DNA of 64,000 nucleotides from Erythrobacteraceae bacterium Alg239-R51. GTDB taxonomy: Bacteria > Pseudomonadota > Alphaproteobacteria > Sphingomonadales > Sphingomonadaceae. The notes under the pieces are model-generated. The model searched no databases. It was not told the DNA's origin and worked only from the letters and a program-made list of their open reading frames with translations. This document shows, piece after piece, positions 61,506 through 64,000 of the stretch. The position numbers and the translations under genes are program-made. Every line of letters starts with the position of its first letter. Position 1 is the first letter of the stretch. The DNA lies in the NCBI GenBank assembly GCA_947331495.1, contig CAMZOI010000001.1, forward strand, positions 992,001 through 1,056,000. The letters run 5' to 3'.

Positions 61506-62050
61506 CCAGGCAGAAGCGAGTAGGATTCGCCGCCGCTGGTCACCGTCCAGTCATCGCCGCGGTCAAGCGCAATCTGCGCAAGTTGCTCGTAGGTCGAACG
61601 GTTGAGCCGCGCTTCGCAGCCGCGACGGACATGGAGGTAAAGCGCGGGCAGCTCGCGGTCGCCAGCGGCACGCAGCATGTGCTGCGGACCAGCGACAACC
61701 AATTCGTCGGTGTTCAGGCGGAATGCCAGATCGCCTTCGGTCTCGCGCACATCGGTGGCGATGAAACAGGCATCATCTACCTCGATGCTCAGCTTCTGAT
61801 AGGGGACTACCAGCCAGTAGCTTCCGTCCTCTTCGCGGTTCAGCAATCCGGAAAAGGCGCGCACCATGGCCGGACGTTTTATCGGCGAGCCTGCATGGAA
61901 CCACGTGCCGTCTGCGGCGATCCGCATATGGCTGTCATCGATGGCGTCGGGCGACCATTGTTCGACCGGCGGCAATTTGCGCGCGGCCACCGCCTCGGCG
62001 ATTTGCGCCAGGGACATTCCGGCAAGTTCGGGGGGCGGGGTATAGACCAT
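61502..62050 (-). CDS. DUF1285 family protein
   Basis: A 182-residue protein of a family conserved across alphaproteobacteria. The core runs from PVEQWSPDAIDDSHMRIAADGTWFHAGSPIKRPAMVR (blocks DSHMRIAADGTWFHAG and PAMVRAFSGLL) to the end segment LYLHVRRGCEARLNRSTYEQL. Function is not known; structures show a two-domain beta fold. ATG 62050 is the first ATG compatible with the family start; the frame is open to 62197. Its stop overlaps the NUDIX start. Confidence 0.86.
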   Translation of the reverse strand: MVYTPPPELAGMSLAQIAEAVAARKLPPVEQWSPDAIDDSHMRIAADGTWFHAGSPIKRPAMVRAFSGLLNREEDGSYWLVVPYQKLSIEVDDACFIATDVRETEGDLAFRLNTDELVVAGPQHMLRAAGDRELPALYLHVRRGCEARLNRSTYEQLAQIALDRGDDWTVTSGGESYSLLPG

Positions 62051-62078
62051 CGATGCGAGCAGCGATGGCAGATGCGCG

Positions 62079-62612
62079 CTAGTTCGCCAAGGGGCTGTGC
62101 CACGGCCCGAGCATGCCGTGGGTCGGAAGAACAGCCGGGTTGGCGCTGCGCACCAGCAACCGGTGCCGCTCGAACGGACCGGGGCAGTGCCAGTCACCGG
62201 TATGGTCCGAAACGAAGCCCCACCGGGCGTAGTAATTCGGATCGCCGATCATCACTTGCGGCAGCGGCGCGGCGCCGTGATCGAACCCGGCATCGACCGC
62301 GCCGAGACTTGCCATCATCAATGCCTTGCCAAAGCCTTCGCCTTGGCGACCGGGCATCACGGCGACCGGGCCGACCATGAGCATCGGGTGCGCACGTCCC
62401 TTGGGATCGGTCAGGGCAACCGGCCAAAGCTGGATCGAACCGGCGAGATAATCTTCATCGTCGAGCGCGGCGAAACTCAGCGCATCGAGCGGCTCGACGC
62501 CCAAGCGCATGCGATAGGCCGTACGCGCATGGCGATCGTTACCGAACGCAGCGTCGAGCAATTGCTCCACCAGCGTGGAATCGATAGCCGAGAGGGGAAC
62601 CAGCGTCGCCAT
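62079..62612 (-). CDS. GNAT N-acetyltransferase
   Basis: A 177-residue acetyltransferase. The acetyl-CoA loop is VGPVAVMPGRQGEGFGKAL (about residues 80-98), followed by a motif B-like GFDHGAAPLPQVMIGDPNYYARWGF region (blocks VMIGDPNYY and RWGF). It resembles YhbS/YjcF-type predicted N-acetyltransferases; substrate unknown. ATG 62612. Same direction as, and 28 bases upstream of, the DUF1285 gene. Confidence 0.9.
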   Translation of the reverse strand: MATLVPLSAIDSTLVEQLLDAAFGNDRHARTAYRMRLGVEPLDALSFAALDDEDYLAGSIQLWPVALTDPKGRAHPMLMVGPVAVMPGRQGEGFGKALMMASLGAVDAGFDHGAAPLPQVMIGDPNYYARWGFVSDHTGDWHCPGPFERHRLLVRSANPAVLPTHGMLGPWHSPLAN

Positions 62613-62661
62613 GGGCCGCGCCGATTAAGCGCATGCCACGCATGCGTCGATCAATTTCCTC

Positions 62662-63843
62662 TTAGTCCGGACGAAGTTCGAGCAACCGCCCGTTTTCGCC
62701 GTCCTCGAGAACCCATAGCGCTCCGTCCGGTCCGTCGACGACCTGGCGGATACGCTCGCCCATGTCATAGCGCGCGACCTCGCGCGCATCGGTGCCGTCG
62801 AAAGCGATGCGGATGAGCGCTTCTGTTTTCAGACCGGCCACGATCAGATCGCCGTTCCAGCCATCGAACAGATCGCCAGTATAAAACTGCATGTTCCCCG
62901 GTGCGATAACGGGCGTCCAGTTGATCACCGGCTTGGTAAAGCCATCATCGGCGCTGTGATCGGGGATATTGGTACCGTCGTAATTGATACCGTTGGAACG
63001 TACCGGCCAACCGTAATTCTCGCCGCGCTGAACCAGGTTCAGCTCGTCGCCGCCCTTGGGGCCGTGTTCGATTTCCCACAACCGCCCCTGCTCGTCAAAA
63101 TCCATGCTCAGGATATTGCGATGACCCCAGGACCAGATCTGGTCGGTCGGGCTTCCCTGGTCCGCAAGCGGATTGCCGGGTGCCGCCGATCCGTCGAGAT
63201 TCAACCGCACGATCGTACCGAGCGTGTTCTCCGTATTCTGGGCCGGATCCTGTTTCTGCCGGTCGCCGCTGGAGACGAACATGTATTCCTCGTCCGGGCT
63301 GAAGACGATGCGGTGCGAATAATGACCGCGCCCCGTCACCTTGGGTTGCTGGCGCCAGATGACGTTCAGCCCTTCGATCCGGCAATTGGTGGCCTGATCG
63401 CAGACAAGCTGGCCGCGCCCGATCACGGCCCCGCGTGTGTCGCCGCTTCCGGCTTCGGCCCAGCTGAGATAGATCGTCCTCGTGCCGACGGTGGCGGCGC
63501 TTTCGGAAGGCAGGAAGGCGACATCGCCAAGCCCGCCCTGGCCGCCATAATCGACCCGGGGCAGGCCGCTGACGGTTATCAGGCGGTCGCTATCGGTATT
63601 GAAAATCTTCGCCGTTCCCGGTTTTTCGGTGACGAACAACATCGGCGTTCCGGGAATGAATGCCGATGCCCACGGCTCGTCGAAGGTGCCGTGTTCGGTG
63701 ATCGCGAACTCGCCGTCCCAGGCAGCGGTCCCGGGTGTCGTTGCGACAGAAGCGGGCTGGCTATCCCCCGATCCGGTGCTGCCGCAGCTTGCGGCGAGCA
63801 GGATCGGCGATAGGGTAACGGCAAGGATCGATGTATTTCTCAT
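62662..63843 (-). CDS. PQQ-dependent soluble sugar (aldose) dehydrogenase-like lipoprotein
   Basis: A 393-residue beta-propeller like E. coli YliI (soluble aldose dehydrogenase) and soluble glucose dehydrogenase. The signal has lipobox LLAASC. Family residues: [26 protein letters not shown] (a PQQ/catalytic-site His-Arg-Asn), [13 protein letters not shown], and the NYGWP segment. It would oxidise aldoses at the membrane with PQQ, if the cell has PQQ. The ATG (63841-63843) overlaps the ATG of divergent rnhB within the palindrome CATG. Confidence 0.9.
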   Translation of the reverse strand: MRNTSILAVTLSPILLAASCGSTGSGDSQPASVATTPGTAAWDGEFAITEHGTFDEPWASAFIPGTPMLFVTEKPGTAKIFNTDSDRLITVSGLPRVDYGGQGGLGDVAFLPSESAATVGTRTIYLSWAEAGSGDTRGAVIGRGQLVCDQATNCRIEGLNVIWRQQPKVTGRGHYSHRIVFSPDEEYMFVSSGDRQKQDPAQNTENTLGTIVRLNLDGSAAPGNPLADQGSPTDQIWSWGHRNILSMDFDEQGRLWEIEHGPKGGDELNLVQRGENYGWPVRSNGINYDGTNIPDHSADDGFTKPVINWTPVIAPGNMQFYTGDLFDGWNGDLIVAGLKTEALIRIAFDGTDAREVARYDMGERIRQVVDGPDGALWVLEDGENGRLLELRPD

Positions 63844-64000
63844 GCTGTTTGCAACTCCCGAAAAAGGCCTTGGTGCCGCGCCGCTGACGATCGGCGTCGA
63901 TGAAGCGGGGCGCGGCCCGCTGGCCGGTCCGGTTGTCGCAGCCGCGGTTGTCCTGTGCAAGCCGTGTCCGGCCGGGCTCGACGATTCCAAGAAGCTTTCC
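63842..64000 (+). CDS. rnhB: ribonuclease HII, N-terminal fragment
   Basis: The window ends after 53 codons. [21 protein letters not shown] carries the first catalytic Asp-Glu pair, and LDDSKKLS follows, both diagnostic of RNase HII, which removes ribonucleotides from RNA/DNA hybrids. ATG 63842 shares bases with the divergent dehydrogenase start; no other start fits as well. The frame is open to the end of the window. Confidence 0.93.
   Translation, partial: MLFATPEKGLGAAPLTIGVDEAGRGPLAGPVVAAAVVLCKPCPAGLDDSKKLS

Overview
The window is a gene-dense stretch of high-GC chromosome. It most resembles an alphaproteobacterium of the order Sphingomonadales, family Erythrobacteraceae (Erythrobacter-like). 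The reasons are the ftsA-ftsZ order with a long acidic FtsZ linker, a ChvG/ChvI-HprK-RapZ-EIIA-HPr cluster, serC-serA-hisZ-purA in a row, a short-LOV HWE histidine kinase of the Erythrobacter litoralis type, a GTTC-N7-GTTC LexA box (the alphaproteobacterial form), and family-typical DUF proteins. Assignment is by recognising sequences only; no search was run. Nearly everything is core chromosome. The one accessory-looking stretch is about 34.4-36.5 kb.

Layout. 0-6.5 kb: end of ftsA, ftsZ, a TPR/SPOR envelope protein, a YbjN-like protein, a BI-1 membrane protein and a proline-rich lipoprotein. 6.5-12.2 kb: tRNA-Ala(CGC) running straight into glutaminase glsA; on the minus strand a DUF4142 protein, a predicted RNase H-fold nuclease overlapping rarA, and a GT4 glycosyltransferase. 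12.4-19.2 kb: serine biosynthesis (serC, serA) separated by two REP-like palindromes, then hisZ, an aldo/keto reductase on the other strand, purA and an L,D-transpeptidase. 19.2-25.7 kb: a winged-helix protein behind a LexA box, a Met8-like siroheme protein, the argH-lptM-like-lysA cluster, a TlpA-like thioredoxin whose stop codon lies inside tRNA-Val(TAC), and an asparaginase.

25.7-34 kb: a zinc-type dehydrogenase and pckA on the minus strand (with a clear terminator). Divergent from them is the tightly overlapping chvI-chvG-hprK-rapZ-EIIA-ptsH-trmH-like run, which links envelope stress sensing, phosphotransfer signalling and central carbon metabolism. 34-38.7 kb: a small HTH protein, a lipoprotein serine hydrolase bracketed by imperfect direct repeats of the HTH gene's 5' end, a TetR regulator and a divergent amidohydrolase with repeated operator-like sites. 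38.8-42 kb: a LOV histidine kinase with a coupled receiver-only protein, and rmuC.

42-51 kb: an SDR enzyme, def and recR facing fmt-truA, a glutaminyl cyclase-like protein, a DUF885 protein, small membrane proteins, a TonB-like protein and an alpha/beta hydrolase. 51-53.5 kb: two tandem cysteine desulfurases and a 2Fe-2S ferredoxin, each overlapping the next; the first has no ordinary start codon for its conserved N-terminus. 53.5-64 kb: an MscS channel, a DJ-1/PfpI protein, parC, two exported proteins, cca, a CoA-type NUDIX hydrolase, a DUF1285 protein, a GNAT enzyme and a soluble sugar dehydrogenase whose start codon overlaps that of divergent rnhB, which is cut by the window edge.

I did not see a large uncharacterised defence or mobile system. 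The most interesting items are the LexA-box regulator with a degenerate receiver-like domain, the repeat-bracketed hydrolase, the start-less desulfurase, the tRNA/glsA junction, and the LOV kinase pair.
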